From contig QHWB01000035.1 of the NCBI GenBank assembly GCA_003222395.1, forward strand, positions 1-64,000: a stretch of DNA of 64,000 nt, read 5' to 3'. Positions 1-9,076 of this stretch are shown here, in pieces; positions within the stretch are counted from its first letter, which is position 1; each line of letters opens with the position of its first letter. The notes below the pieces were generated by a model that ran no database searches, had not been told where the DNA came from, and worked only from the letters and a program-made list of their open reading frames with translations. A program made the translations under genes and the position numbers. This stretch comes from Acidobacteriota bacterium. Its GTDB lineage: Bacteria > Acidobacteriota > Vicinamibacteria > Vicinamibacterales > CAVVIG01.

Positions 1-149
1 TTGACGATTGGCATCACCTTAACGCGGCGCGCAATGGGTGACATTCAGAATGGCCACTAGAAAGGCGTGTCGGTCGGCGGCATCGGATGCGTCGTCCGGC
101 ACTGACCGCGGCAGTGTCGTGCCGGACAAGCGACACGCGGCGAGCGTGT

Positions 150-1739
150 TTACTTGTGCCAGACGACCGTGCAGTTTGGGCCGTCAGTCACCGCCAACGA
201 CACACCAACCTCACGCCTGAGGGCCTCAGTCAAGCCGTTCCTGAATACATAGGCTCCATCGATCGAGTCAGGCGCATTCAAGACAGCGACAGATCGACAA
301 TTCGACTGCGCAACCTTAACACGCACCTCCTGTTCCACGGCGTCGCGTACGGCGGCCGCTTGCTGCCATGCACCTAATTCACCGCGGACCGCGATAATCC
401 ACCACGCAGCGATGGACGCGATCACACCCAGCAGCATCACACGTAGTCGACGCCGTCGTGTGGCGATCGCGGCAGTCAGGAGCAGACCGGCCCACCCGAT
501 GGTTGCGAGATAGAGGTACCGGCTGTTCTGCAGGTCGGCCGACACATAGAAGAACGTCAGCGCGGGCGCCGTACAGATCAACGGCCACGTTGCTGTGCTG
601 ATCGCAACGCGCCTTGCGTGAGAATCGACCGTGGCGGCAGACAAGCATGTGATCAGCCCCAGCAGCGCGACGACGACCAAAGCACTGATTACGGCATACT
701 GCCGAATGAATGCGACGTGCCACGGCACGGCGAGTCCGCCAATCGTCCCGAACGCCCAACGCTGGACCATGTATTTTGTGATCGGCTGTCGCACCGCCTC
801 AGACGCGCGGAACAAACGAAGGACACCGATCACGGTCGTTGCGACGAGCAACAGCGAGAGATCCTTGTACAGGCGCCTGGTTTGCACCTGTCGTGACCAC
901 GCGTCCAGGAGAATAAGAAGCGGAGCGACAACGGCGGTCTCTTTCGTCAGGAGCGCCGCAACGATCCAGGTGAAGAGCGTAATCCTGGGCTTCACCCCCT
1001 CCGTTTCGTAGCGCCGGGCCGCGAGCAGACTGAGTAATACGAACGTTGTGACCATCACGTCAAATATTCCCGAGCACCAGACGACCGGCTCGACAGCCGC
1101 GGGCATCGTCAATACGGTCGTGCCGACGAGCATCCCAGCAACTCGGTTGCGAAGGAGCGGCGATGACCACCGCATTGCGAGAAACGCGTTCGTCGCATGG
1201 AGGAGCAGGTTCGCGGCATGCAGCACCAACGCCGCAAGGCCTGTCGACAAGGCCACCGCCCAGAGGGCAAGCGGCACTGGTCGGAAGAAGTCAGGGTTGA
1301 CGAATCCGAAATCGAAGTGACCGGCGCGGTCGGCGAGGACAAAATCATCTGACAGGAATCCGATCGTGAGCGCTGGCGAGAACAGCGCAAACGTCGCAGC
1401 GCACCACAGCAACCACGACCAGATTGGAACGCGCGGGGTGTCCACGCGGTGTGTGTCGGGCCGCGCAGCATTGAGAAACAACGACGTGGCGGCAAAGAGG
1501 ACGAACCATAACGCGGCGCTCTCGACCTCATACCGCTTCACCTCACCGCTGTTCAACACGTACTGAATGAACTCCACCCCTGTACGACCACCCAAGATCG
1601 CCGTCAAAATGGCGAGCGAGCCATGAACCGAGAAGTATCTGGCGCGAGCCTTAGTTCCCTCGGTTGGCCGCCGTGATTCAGCGGTCCTGCAAGCGTGGTC
1701 GTCGTACTGCGGAGTTACCACTGTCTGGCAACGGAGCAC
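150..1739 (-). CDS. GT-C/TMTC-like polytopic membrane protein
   Basis: About 529 residues with roughly ten hydrophobic segments from residue ~41 on. After an early membrane segment there is a loop with FLSDDF (residues 128-133), followed by FFRPVPLALW (about 151-160). An acidic pair followed by an aromatic-R-P motif is the signature layout of PMT/TMTC-type GT-C glycosyltransferases, which use polyprenyl-phosphate sugars at the outer face of the membrane. No TPR tail is present, and the last ~70 residues look periplasmic. The downstream gene on the same strand (1853-3253) has the same motif order, so the two look like diverged paralogues. The GTG start at 1739 is uncertain because the first ~35 residues are polar and poorly protein-like. 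Donor and acceptor cannot be read from the sequence. Confidence 0.65.
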   Translation of the reverse strand: MLRCQTVVTPQYDDHACRTAESRRPTEGTKARARYFSVHGSLAILTAILGGRTGVEFIQYVLNSGEVKRYEVESAALWFVLFAATSLFLNAARPDTHRVDTPRVPIWSWLLWCAATFALFSPALTIGFLSDDFVLADRAGHFDFGFVNPDFFRPVPLALWAVALSTGLAALVLHAANLLLHATNAFLAMRWSSPLLRNRVAGMLVGTTVLTMPAAVEPVVWCSGIFDVMVTTFVLLSLLAARRYETEGVKPRITLFTWIVAALLTKETAVVAPLLILLDAWSRQVQTRRLYKDLSLLLVATTVIGVLRLFRASEAVRQPITKYMVQRWAFGTIGGLAVPWHVAFIRQYAVISALVVVALLGLITCLSAATVDSHARRVAISTATWPLICTAPALTFFYVSADLQNSRYLYLATIGWAGLLLTAAIATRRRRLRVMLLGVIASIAAWWIIAVRGELGAWQQAAAVRDAVEQEVRVKVAQSNCRSVAVLNAPDSIDGAYVFRNGLTEALRREVGVSLAVTDGPNCTVVWHK

Positions 1740-1852
1740 AAGGTCTGACGGCCCGGTATCGCCCCAGGCGTTTAGCGCGCCCGCGTGCAGTTGACGTGCC
1801 TAGTGAGAAATCAGGTCAGACGGTCCGCATCGTGATTTGTGGTTGTACCTCG

Positions 1853-3253
1853 TTACATGCCTCGGTTGAGTTCGACAATTCGCCCACTCTGCAGCCGATA
1901 GTGCGCGATGACGTTTTGCGGCGCTGCGTCAGGATCGTCAAGAATCACAACGTCCCATTTGCGGTCGAACACCGTCTGGAGTGCCTCCGTCGACAAGTCG
2001 CCGAAAGCGTTCCGAAAATTCGATACCGTTTCGCCTTCCTGGTCCGTCAGCACAATCATGCCCGCATGCGGAAGGTGGGGTGAGTCCTCACGGACTTTTG
2101 TGAGCGTCCGCTGCGACACACGTGCGCCCTCGACCCACGGTGCATCTCGCATTTGATAGATCGGTATTGCGGCGACCACGAGCGCCGCGAGGACTGGCTC
2201 GACAAGCACTCGACGCGTGACGGTCGTGCAACTGCGGAGGCGATCGATGAGTGCGGCGCCGAGCAGCGCCGATCCTACACTCGGACCGACCGCGTACAGA
2301 CTCGATCGAACGGGCAACCAAATGGTGATCGCAAGCATGCCTACCCACCAGGAGCTGGCTAGGAGCGCAACTCTCTTGGTCGTCGCATCTGCGGTACACC
2401 TGGTTTGGGTAATCCCCGCGACGAGGAGTGTCGCGAAAGCGACGAGTGTCGTCGAGCGGTCAAGGTATTCACCGATATTGCGAAGGAGAAGAGCTGGATC
2501 CGCTGTCAATCGATAGAAACTTGGCGCGGTGGTAAGAGTAAACGCTGCAGTTCGTGCCCTGAGGACGCCATAAACGGCCAGCGGCAGCACCGCGCAGAGA
2601 AGCGCCGTGACTGAAACGCGACGGCGATCCTCGAGTAGCCAATGCCACACGAGCAATACGAACGGCAGTGCGACAGCTTCTTCTTTCGATCCGAGTGCGC
2701 ACCCGATAAACACGGCTCCCCAAACGAACTTGTGTTGAGCGAAGGCCCAGGCGGCGCCGATTGAGAAGAGGGTCAAGCACAGGCTGGTCCGACCACTCAA
2801 CCATAAGACGCCCATATTGATGCCATGCGGATTCACCGCCCAGAGAAACGCTGCGATGATCGCTGCAGTGATCGGCAGTCCGATGGCCGATGCCAACGCG
2901 GCCACTGCGAATGTACACGCCACGTACAATCCGAGATTCGTCCAGCCGTACCCACGCGGCCGCCATCGATGAATCCGGTAGTCGAGCAAGAACGAGGTCG
3001 TGATGAGTGGTCGGTAGAATCCTGGCTCCGATGGAACGAGGATTCGCGAAGGTTGCGCGAGCGCGTTCTTTGCTGCGCGGATCCACGTGAAATCGTCCTT
3101 CACGAAACCGCGGCCGAGATCCGGGCAGTACACAGCCAGCACGAACACGAACCACGCCAACCCGAGAAGCGCGATTTGCATCCTATGGCCGACAACGGCA
3201 GAGGGCCGCGTCATGTTGCCATCATGCGAGTGGATCTCCGACGGCGTCAACAA
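1853..3253 (-). CDS. GT-C/TMTC-like polytopic membrane protein (paralogue)
   Basis: About 466 residues, largely hydrophobic (about ten predicted membrane spans). GFVKDDFTWI (49-58) lies in the first extramembrane loop and FYRPLITTSF follows about 25 residues later, closely matching the D-D and YRPL signatures of TMTC/PMT-like mannosyltransferases. The C-terminal ~100 residues are soluble and carry no TPR. Start choice is open: Met14 (3214) or Met26 (3178) would remove a polar N-terminus and place the first membrane span at the beginning. Presumed role: glycosyl transfer to a secreted protein or lipid, with unknown substrate. It is a tandem paralogue of the gene at 150-1739; the 113-bp gap between them shows no clear signal. 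Confidence 0.65.
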   Translation of the reverse strand: MLTPSEIHSHDGNMTRPSAVVGHRMQIALLGLAWFVFVLAVYCPDLGRGFVKDDFTWIRAAKNALAQPSRILVPSEPGFYRPLITTSFLLDYRIHRWRPRGYGWTNLGLYVACTFAVAALASAIGLPITAAIIAAFLWAVNPHGINMGVLWLSGRTSLCLTLFSIGAAWAFAQHKFVWGAVFIGCALGSKEEAVALPFVLLVWHWLLEDRRRVSVTALLCAVLPLAVYGVLRARTAAFTLTTAPSFYRLTADPALLLRNIGEYLDRSTTLVAFATLLVAGITQTRCTADATTKRVALLASSWWVGMLAITIWLPVRSSLYAVGPSVGSALLGAALIDRLRSCTTVTRRVLVEPVLAALVVAAIPIYQMRDAPWVEGARVSQRTLTKVREDSPHLPHAGMIVLTDQEGETVSNFRNAFGDLSTEALQTVFDRKWDVVILDDPDAAPQNVIAHYRLQSGRIVELNRGM

Positions 3254-3349
3254 TTTGTGCCGTTTTACTCGCGAGTATCCGCCGCATCAGTGGACGAGCT
3301 CGTTCAGCTCGATCGCCGACACGGGCGGGCTTCTTCGGGCGCTCGCGGA

Positions 3350-4804
3350 TCAACGGAGCGTTTGACGTTGACCGGTTGCCGCAGCCGTCTCGATCGCGTT
3401 CAGCATCCGATGGCGCTTCACCGCGTCGTCGAACGTGGGACAGAGATGCGTTCCCTCGCGATAGTCGCGAGCGAAACGCGCATACGCCAGGGCGACGTTG
3501 GTCGAAGGGCCTTGCGGCGGCGACCACTGATACTGTTCTGCGACGGGTAGGACCTCGAGCGAGAATTGCGCGCCCTTGCCACCGTGTACGGTTATCTCGA
3601 AAATCTGGGCCTGGCCGCCGGCGGCGGTGAGCTGCAGATCGCCCTCGGTGCCGTTGATCTCCCAGAGCAGATTCGTGCCGCGCGAAACGCCGCCCCGATA
3701 ATGGATCGAGAACGCGGCTCCGCTCTCGAGCAGTCCGCTGACGCCGACCTGGTCCTCCGTGGTCATAGGCTTGCGTTCGTCCGTTCCCGCGAGGCTGAAG
3801 GACTTTCGGCGTATGGCCATCGTGGCCGAGAGCTCCCGGACCTCCCCCAGGCAGTAACACAGTGCGTCGGCCGCGTGGCCGACCGCGATCGACAGCATCG
3901 TCGCGCCGTTTTTCTTGTCGTTGAGGTATTCGTTGTACGGTTCCACCGTTGGTCCCCAACCCATTCCCGAACCGATCAACGTGGTGGAGAGCACCTCACC
4001 GACATAGCCCTGCGTGATCAGGTCACGGACGTACGCCACCGACGGCGCCGAGCGGGCCTGCAGTCCCGCCACGGCGAGGACCCCCTTCTTCTTCGCCAAT
4101 GCGGCCAAGGTCTCCGCCTCATTCAGGCCGTTGCCAAGCGGCCATTCGCAGTACACGGCCTTGCCCGCCTCGAGCGCTGCCATTGTCAGTTCGAGGTGAT
4201 AGGGCACGTTCACGGTGACGGCGACAACGTCGACGGCGTCGCTGTTCACGAGGTCGTGGTGATTGTCGAAGGCCAAACGCACACCAAAGCTCTTACCGGC
4301 GGCGTCGGCCGACTCGCGGCGGCTGGTGGACAGCGCCGTGATCTCAAAATCATGCAATAGCGATTTCAATGCAGGAATATGCGCCTGCGCCGCCCATCCG
4401 CGATCCGGATTGGCGCCGATGATGCCGACACGAATCCTTTTGGCGTCTTTCACTTCACCCCCTGCGTCCAGTTGTTCCTCGGCCGTCGTGCCGAGCCGTT
4501 TGAGCAGATCCGTCAGCGTCGCGCGTGCCGTCTTCGAGAGTCCGCGCATCGCCCGCTCCATCGCGTCCACATGTCCGCCGAACACCTTCGTAATCAGCGC
4601 CTCGCCTTTCGGCGTCAGATGAATCACCCATGCTCGTCGGTCAATAGCGTGATCGGCCCGCGTCACCAGGTGCCGGGTCTCGAGCCGGTCGATCGCGGTG
4701 GTCATCGACCCGCTGGTGAGATCGATCCGGCGGGCCAGTTCGCGGACGGGCTGCGGGCCCTTGTGCAGCAGCGCTTCGAGAATGGCGAAGTCCGAAAGGC
4801 ACAC
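3350..4804 (-). CDS. MarR winged-helix / Gal80-like Gfo-Idh-MocA fusion protein
   Basis: A 484-residue continuous frame from GTG at 4804. Residues 1-110 are a MarR-type winged helix (LSDFAILEALLHKGP, then the recognition helix region and wing RRAWVIHLTPKGEALI). Residues ~123-484 are a Gfo/Idh/MocA dinucleotide-binding protein beginning VGIIGANPDRGWA (127-139). The usual EKP catalytic motif reads EWP (220-222), as in Gal80-like members that bind NAD(P) but do not catalyse. The parts join through a short linker (DAGGEVKDAK) without a stop. The frame extends upstream of 4804 to a stop at 4874, and that extension looks like the missing MarR N-terminal helix but has no ATG/GTG/TTG, so the true start may be non-standard or lost. 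Inference: a DNA-binding regulator with a fused dinucleotide or sugar sensor. Confidence 0.75.
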   Translation of the reverse strand: MCLSDFAILEALLHKGPQPVRELARRIDLTSGSMTTAIDRLETRHLVTRADHAIDRRAWVIHLTPKGEALITKVFGGHVDAMERAMRGLSKTARATLTDLLKRLGTTAEEQLDAGGEVKDAKRIRVGIIGANPDRGWAAQAHIPALKSLLHDFEITALSTSRRESADAAGKSFGVRLAFDNHHDLVNSDAVDVVAVTVNVPYHLELTMAALEAGKAVYCEWPLGNGLNEAETLAALAKKKGVLAVAGLQARSAPSVAYVRDLITQGYVGEVLSTTLIGSGMGWGPTVEPYNEYLNDKKNGATMLSIAVGHAADALCYCLGEVRELSATMAIRRKSFSLAGTDERKPMTTEDQVGVSGLLESGAAFSIHYRGGVSRGTNLLWEINGTEGDLQLTAAGGQAQIFEITVHGGKGAQFSLEVLPVAEQYQWSPPQGPSTNVALAYARFARDYREGTHLCPTFDDAVKRHRMLNAIETAAATGQRQTLR

Positions 4805-4926
4805 GTCGAGCGCCTCGATACTGCGCGTCGCATGACGCGAGAGGGCACGAGCCAGGTGTGGATGGCCGACGGATCAGTTCTTCGTTGCGTCATAGCTGGG
4901 AACCGGGATCGAATCGCCGCACCGGC

Positions 4927-5154
4927 CTGATGATATTTGACAGCAAGTATATTCATGTGCCGCTGCTCTATGCGGCCGGTGCCGCGGCCCTCGCCTTCAC
5001 CGGTTCGGGACAGTATTCGCTGGATGCACTGCTCGGCGTGACGTCGATGTGGACGACCAGGCATGCGGAGATTGCAGTAGGCCTTGCCGCGTTAGGCGCA
5101 ATCGCGAGCCTCACGGTACGACAGTCAGCCGTGCCATCGCGTGTTCACGCGTGA
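4927..5154 (+). pseudogene. DoxX family C-terminal fragment
   Basis: About 75 residues from ATG at 4927 resemble the C-terminal half of DoxX/DoxD-like membrane proteins: two hydrophobic segments around LLYAAGAAALAFTGSGQYSL and HAEIAVGLAALGAIASL, with the family's G-x-G-x-YSLDALLG pattern between them. Full DoxX proteins are about 130-160 residues, so the first half is missing. It lies divergently upstream of the MarR-Gal80-like gene. Either a truncated remnant or a very small membrane protein. Confidence 0.45.
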
Positions 5155-5186
5155 GGCTCACTGAGCGTCAACAGGGCCGGCGATAA

Positions 5187-5520
5187 TCAGCCGGACTTTG
5201 GACGGACGAACACATCCAACTGACGCCCGATACGGTTGGCGGGAAGCCCCGCATCCGCTGGCGGCGTATTACCGGTCCAGAACATCGCGATCTGGTTCAG
5301 GTCAGGCTCGAGCTTCGAGTGTACGCAGCAGATCCGACGCAAGCGCGGCGCACGATTGCGTGACTTCGTCCGCTGGCATCAGGACACCCGCCGCACGACC
5401 AGCCATTTGCGGCCCGGCGGCGCGAGCATCCGTGAAATGATCCTTGAGCACAACGAGCGCTTCGCGCGCGACATCGCGCGCGATATCAGCCTCCAGGAGA
5501 CGAGTGGCTGTTGCGGCCAA
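5187..5520 (-). pseudogene. Frameshifted hypothetical protein
   Basis: The first ~70 residues (from 5520) read in one frame to LASDLLRTLEA. The continuation KLEPDLNQIAMFW...RPKSG, ending at 5187, lies in another frame, so a frameshift near 5300 interrupts the gene. Both halves show normal high-GC coding character. I do not recognise the family; the C-terminal half is rich in Pro/Gly and ends in a basic tail. Outside this, the 5155-5769 stretch shows only an arginine-rich, hairpin-prone noncoding segment (about 5600-5720). Confidence 0.35.
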
Positions 5521-5769
5521 TCGTGAGGTGTCGGTTGACGGCAGGAGGCCAGTCGCGCCCTGAGAACAAGATACGGCGGAGCGCGAACCTTCAAGCGAGC
5601 GTCGCCCGCTCGGCTAACGCCTCGCGCTCCATTCGGTGTACCGTCCGCTCGGCTACCCGCCTTCGCGCCGGAGGCGCTTCGGCGCGTCCACCGTAGCTCG
5701 CTCTCGTTGTCACGCGAGCCGAGATGCAAAGCCTCGCGCTCCGTCCGTACGAGTTCGAGATGGCCGTAG

Positions 5770-6231
5770 TTATTGTTGGACGGGCCGGCGAGCTACCACG
5801 CGGATACCGCCCACATCGGCGTCAGTCACGGTCACTTCCACCGGTTGGTCCGTGCCGCCGACGACCCCTCTCGACACGCCGCCCGTCGACACGACGGTCG
5901 TCGATCCCGCGCCGCCCTGAATGCTGACCCACGAGCCGCCGCCGCTGCCGCCGCGGCCCATCATGATGGAAATCGAGGCGGAAAGCCGGTACGTTCCAGC
6001 CGTGACGCCGCCGATGACGAATCGGCCATCGGCCTGCGACTGTCCGCCGCCGCTCGGACCGAACATCGGAGCTGATCTCGGATCGCCCATCAGCATCACC
6101 ATCGCGCCGCTGACGGGCTGCCCATTTTCGTCGACGACGATGCCCGAGATGCGGAACGCGGAGGCCGACGCGGGCGCTTGCGGAGCCTGAGAGAACATCA
6201 GCGTAAGAGCGAGCGCGCCAGCCATTCCCAT
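5770..6231 (-). CDS. Secreted carboxypeptidase-regulatory-like domain protein
   Basis: 153 residues. The N-terminus (MGMAGALALTLMFSQAPQAP) is a signal peptide. The rest is a single beta-sandwich of the CarboxypepD_reg type: FRISGIVVDENGQPVSGAMV, then DGRFVIGGVTAGTYRLS, with a glycine-rich insertion, ending IRVVARRPVQQ. Such domains usually decorate secreted or TonB-dependent proteins; here it stands alone. Exported, with no catalytic residues visible. Nothing in the neighbourhood points to a partner. Confidence 0.6.
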   Translation of the reverse strand: MGMAGALALTLMFSQAPQAPASASAFRISGIVVDENGQPVSGAMVMLMGDPRSAPMFGPSGGGQSQADGRFVIGGVTAGTYRLSASISIMMGRGGSGGGSWVSIQGGAGSTTVVSTGGVSRGVVGGTDQPVEVTVTDADVGGIRVVARRPVQQ

Positions 6232-6371
6232 CAGGCGACCTCCAGGCGAACGATCTGATTAGACACCGGTTGCTCGCGATCGCTGAATCGTTTTGCACGG
6301 CACAGCTTGCGCGCACCGACGGGCCGCTCGCTTAAAGCCTTCGCGCTAAATTTCGTATGACGTTCATTCGC

Positions 6372-6377
6372 TATAAT
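6372..6377 (+). promoter_or_regulatory. Candidate -10 box (TATAAT) of the NmrA-Rieske gene
   Basis: A perfect TATAAT in an AT-richer stretch, 84 bp upstream of the start at 6461. No good TTGACA is found 16-18 bp upstream (the sequence there is around aaatttcg), so it would be a -10-driven promoter or need an activator. Confidence 0.4.
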
Positions 6378-6460
6378 CTGCGGCCTCATGCCAAATGATT
6401 ACGCCCTTCGAGATGGCCGTCTCGTCCGTGCGCGTCGGCGTCGGTGACGAAAGGTGCGAC

Positions 6461-7594
6461 ATGAAGATCGTGGTTGTCGGCGGCAGCGGGATCCTCGGGT
6501 CAAAGCTCGTCGCAACGCTCAGCGCCTACGGCCACGAGGTCGTGGCGGCGTCGCGTCGCTCGGGCGTCGACGCCGTTACAGGCGAGGGCTTGACTGAAGC
6601 GCTGCGAGGTGCGGCGGTGGTTGTCGATGTGTCGAACTCTCCCTCCTTCCAGGACGCCGCGGTGATGAAGTTCTTCGAGACGTCAACGCACAACCTGCTC
6701 ACCCATGGAGCCGCCGCAGGCGTCGGACATCATGTGGCGTTGTCGGTCGTAGGAAGCGGACGTTTCTTGAAGAACGCCTACTTCCGCGCCAAGCTCGCGC
6801 AGGAGAAGCTGATCAAGGAATCGTCGATCCCGTACTCGATCATCCAGCCCACACAGTTCTTCGAGTTCGTCGCGAACATTGCTGACGCTGCCACGCACGG
6901 CAATGTCGTTCGCGTCTCGCCGGCGCTCATCCAGCCGATCGCCGCGGACGATGTCGCCAGTGCGGTCGCGAGCATCGCGGGGGGGCCGCCGCTCAATGGC
7001 ACCGTTGAAGTCGCCGGGCCCGAATCGTTCCATCTCGACGCCCTCATCCGACGAAGCCTGAGCGCCCGCAACGATCCGCGCGAAGTCGTCACCGACCCAC
7101 ACGCGCTTTACTTCGGCGCCGAACTGAGCGAGCGCACGCTCGTGGCCGGAGATGACGCACGACTCGGTGCGATCCTGTTCGAAGAGTGGCTCCGACGCTC
7201 GATCGCCGAGACGCCGCAGACGAATCCTCAGCGCGTAGAGAATGCTGGCGCTCCGATTCAACCAGCGGCGTTCAAGGAGCACGAGTTCCGCATCATCGAG
7301 GTTCCTCCTGGATCGGCCCTGCTGGTCGGCGATGTCGTGGTGTTCAATGTCGGTGGACGTTTCTGTGCGACGCAGAACACGTGTACGCACAGGCAGGGCC
7401 CACTGAGCGAGGGCACGCTCGACGGATCGACGGTGACGTGCCCGTATCACGACGCGCAGTTCGACGTGTGCACCGGCGCCGTGCTGCGCGGCCCGGCAAG
7501 AGAGCCGCTCGAGACGTTTCGAGTACTCGTCGACGGCGAAGTCGGGCGGACCGCTCCCGCCTTGCAATCACATCAGCAGGAGACGCGCATATGA
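6461..7594 (+). CDS. NmrA/SDR-type NAD(P)-binding protein fused to a Rieske ferredoxin domain
   Basis: 377 residues; the start at 6461 puts the Rossmann motif at the N-terminus (VVGGSGILG, 6-14). Residues 1-~245 are an atypical SDR of the NmrA/HSCARG type, with Y108 near the usual active-site region and the segment IPYSIIQPTQFFEF. Residues ~275-370 are a Rieske [2Fe-2S] domain with ligands C308-x-H310 and C327-x2-H330, ending in the normal DAQFDVCTGAVLRGPAREPL fold. The fusion could pass electrons from NAD(P)H through the cluster to an unknown acceptor, or the Rieske domain could sense redox state. The stop overlaps the start of the broken hydrolase at 7591. Confidence 0.8.
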   Translation: MKIVVVGGSGILGSKLVATLSAYGHEVVAASRRSGVDAVTGEGLTEALRGAAVVVDVSNSPSFQDAAVMKFFETSTHNLLTHGAAAGVGHHVALSVVGSGRFLKNAYFRAKLAQEKLIKESSIPYSIIQPTQFFEFVANIADAATHGNVVRVSPALIQPIAADDVASAVASIAGGPPLNGTVEVAGPESFHLDALIRRSLSARNDPREVVTDPHALYFGAELSERTLVAGDDARLGAILFEEWLRRSIAETPQTNPQRVENAGAPIQPAAFKEHEFRIIEVPPGSALLVGDVVVFNVGGRFCATQNTCTHRQGPLSEGTLDGSTVTCPYHDAQFDVCTGAVLRGPAREPLETFRVLVDGEVGRTAPALQSHQQETRI

Positions 7595-7715
7595 GCACGA
7601 TCACGGTGAAGGATAGGACCACGATCTTCCGCACGGTCTCACTGCGACACATCCGGATCTGGTCTACCGCGACCTGCTCATGTTCTGCCAGGAAAGCAAA
7701 CAGAAGGTCGCGTGA
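7591..7715 (+). pseudogene. Alpha/beta hydrolase (chloroperoxidase/arylesterase-like), internally deleted
   Basis: ATG at 7591 opens MSTITVKDRTTIF, the N-terminus of non-haem chloroperoxidase-like hydrolases. About 10 codons later another frame carries HGLTATHPDLVYRDLLMFCQ and ends at 7715, matching the family's C-terminus. Roughly 230 central residues, including the nucleophile elbow and catalytic triad, are gone and the junction is out of frame. It overlaps the NmrA-Rieske stop, so the two were probably once co-transcribed. Non-functional. Confidence 0.65.
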
Positions 7716-7802
7716 CCGTGACGCGATCCGGCCCTGAGGTTCAGTGCATGCCCCGCCGCCCGATGCCTTGACTTGAACTGACCTGCGGAGAATAGTGGCG
7801 CG

Positions 7803-9002
7803 GTGAACGCCATGCTGAGGAAGATCTTCCAGATCTCGGGCGCTCTGATCCTGCTGGTGCTGACCGGCGCAACGCTCGTCATCCTCGAACGCGTCACGAC
7901 GGCGCAGGAGGCGACGAGCGTTCCGAATTTCGAGATCGATCCCCTGTTCTTTCAGAACCTGCCAAACAGGTGGACGACCGGACAAGTCAGCGGCATCAGC
8001 GTCGACAACCAGGATCACGTCTGGATTCTTCATCGTCCCGCCACCGTTGCTGAAGGAGAGCGATCGGCGGCATTGAATCCGCCGGCCGCGCTGTGCTGCG
8101 TTCCCGCGCCGCCGATTCTGGAGTTCGATCAAAACGGGCGGCTTGTGAAGGCGTGGGGCGGCCCCGGTCAGGAATACGAGTGGCCCGCGACCGAGCATGG
8201 CATCACCGTGGACTACAAGAACAATGTCTGGGTGGCCGGCAACGGCAAGGGCGATCACATTGCGCTGAAGTTCTCGACCGACGGCAAGTTTCTGATGCAA
8301 CTTGGCAGGAAGAACCAGAGCACAGGCAGCAACGACACCGCGAACCTGAACGGGCCGGCGGGGATATTCGTGTACCCGAAGACCAACGAAGTGTTCGTGG
8401 CCGACGGCTACACGAACCGGCGCGTCATCGTGTTCGATGCCGACACCGGCGCCTACAAGCGGCATTGGGGTGCGTACGGCAAGAAACCGGATGATGCGTT
8501 TCTGTTTCCGCCTCGCGCACAGCTGATTCAAGGACCGCCGGCGCAGTCGTTCAGCACGCCTGTCCATTCGGTCGTCGTCGCGAACGACGACACTGTGTAC
8601 GTCGCCGATCGGAGCAACAACCGCTTGCAGGCATTCAGACTCGACGGCACGTTCGTGCGCGAGGTCTTCGTCAATAGGAATACGCTGCAGAACGAGGGCA
8701 CGGTCCACGCATTCGCGCTGTCGCGGGATCCGGCGCAACAGTACCTCTATGTTGCGGACGGCTCGAACAAGGCGATTCACATTCTCGATCGGCGAACGTT
8801 GGCTCTGCTCGATTCCATCGGCGGGCATGGCGGACACAACGCACGCGAGTTCTTCCACCTGCACAGCCTCGCGTCGCAGCCCGACTCGAAGGGGAACCTC
8901 TATGTCGGCGAAGTCAACGACGGACAGCGCTACTACCGGGTCCGCTATCTCGGAATGGGCAAGCCGATCAACCCCGGGTACTCGAAAGTCACCACGCGGT
9001 AG
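7803..9002 (+). CDS. Secreted NHL-repeat beta-propeller protein
   Basis: 399 residues from GTG 7803 (Met at 7812 is an alternative). A hydrophobic segment at residues ~9-25 anchors or exports it. The rest consists of NHL-type repeats with the recurring pattern G-[IV]-x-V-D-x2-[DN]-x-[VI]-[WY]-V-A-[DG] (GISVDNQDHVWIL, GITVDYKNNVWVAG, SVVVANDDTVYVADR, LYVADGSNKAIHIL), suggesting a six-bladed propeller. The family includes peptidyl-alpha-hydroxyglycine lyase-like proteins, but catalytic identity cannot be claimed. Likely periplasmic or extracellular. Confidence 0.75.
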   Translation: MNAMLRKIFQISGALILLVLTGATLVILERVTTAQEATSVPNFEIDPLFFQNLPNRWTTGQVSGISVDNQDHVWILHRPATVAEGERSAALNPPAALCCVPAPPILEFDQNGRLVKAWGGPGQEYEWPATEHGITVDYKNNVWVAGNGKGDHIALKFSTDGKFLMQLGRKNQSTGSNDTANLNGPAGIFVYPKTNEVFVADGYTNRRVIVFDADTGAYKRHWGAYGKKPDDAFLFPPRAQLIQGPPAQSFSTPVHSVVVANDDTVYVADRSNNRLQAFRLDGTFVREVFVNRNTLQNEGTVHAFALSRDPAQQYLYVADGSNKAIHILDRRTLALLDSIGGHGGHNAREFFHLHSLASQPDSKGNLYVGEVNDGQRYYRVRYLGMGKPINPGYSKVTTR

Positions 9003-9076
9003 ACCGGTCGTCGCGGACGGCGTGGATCCTATGGACTCGTGAGCATCGGCGTTTAGCGAGAGCGTGCTCGAGACCG

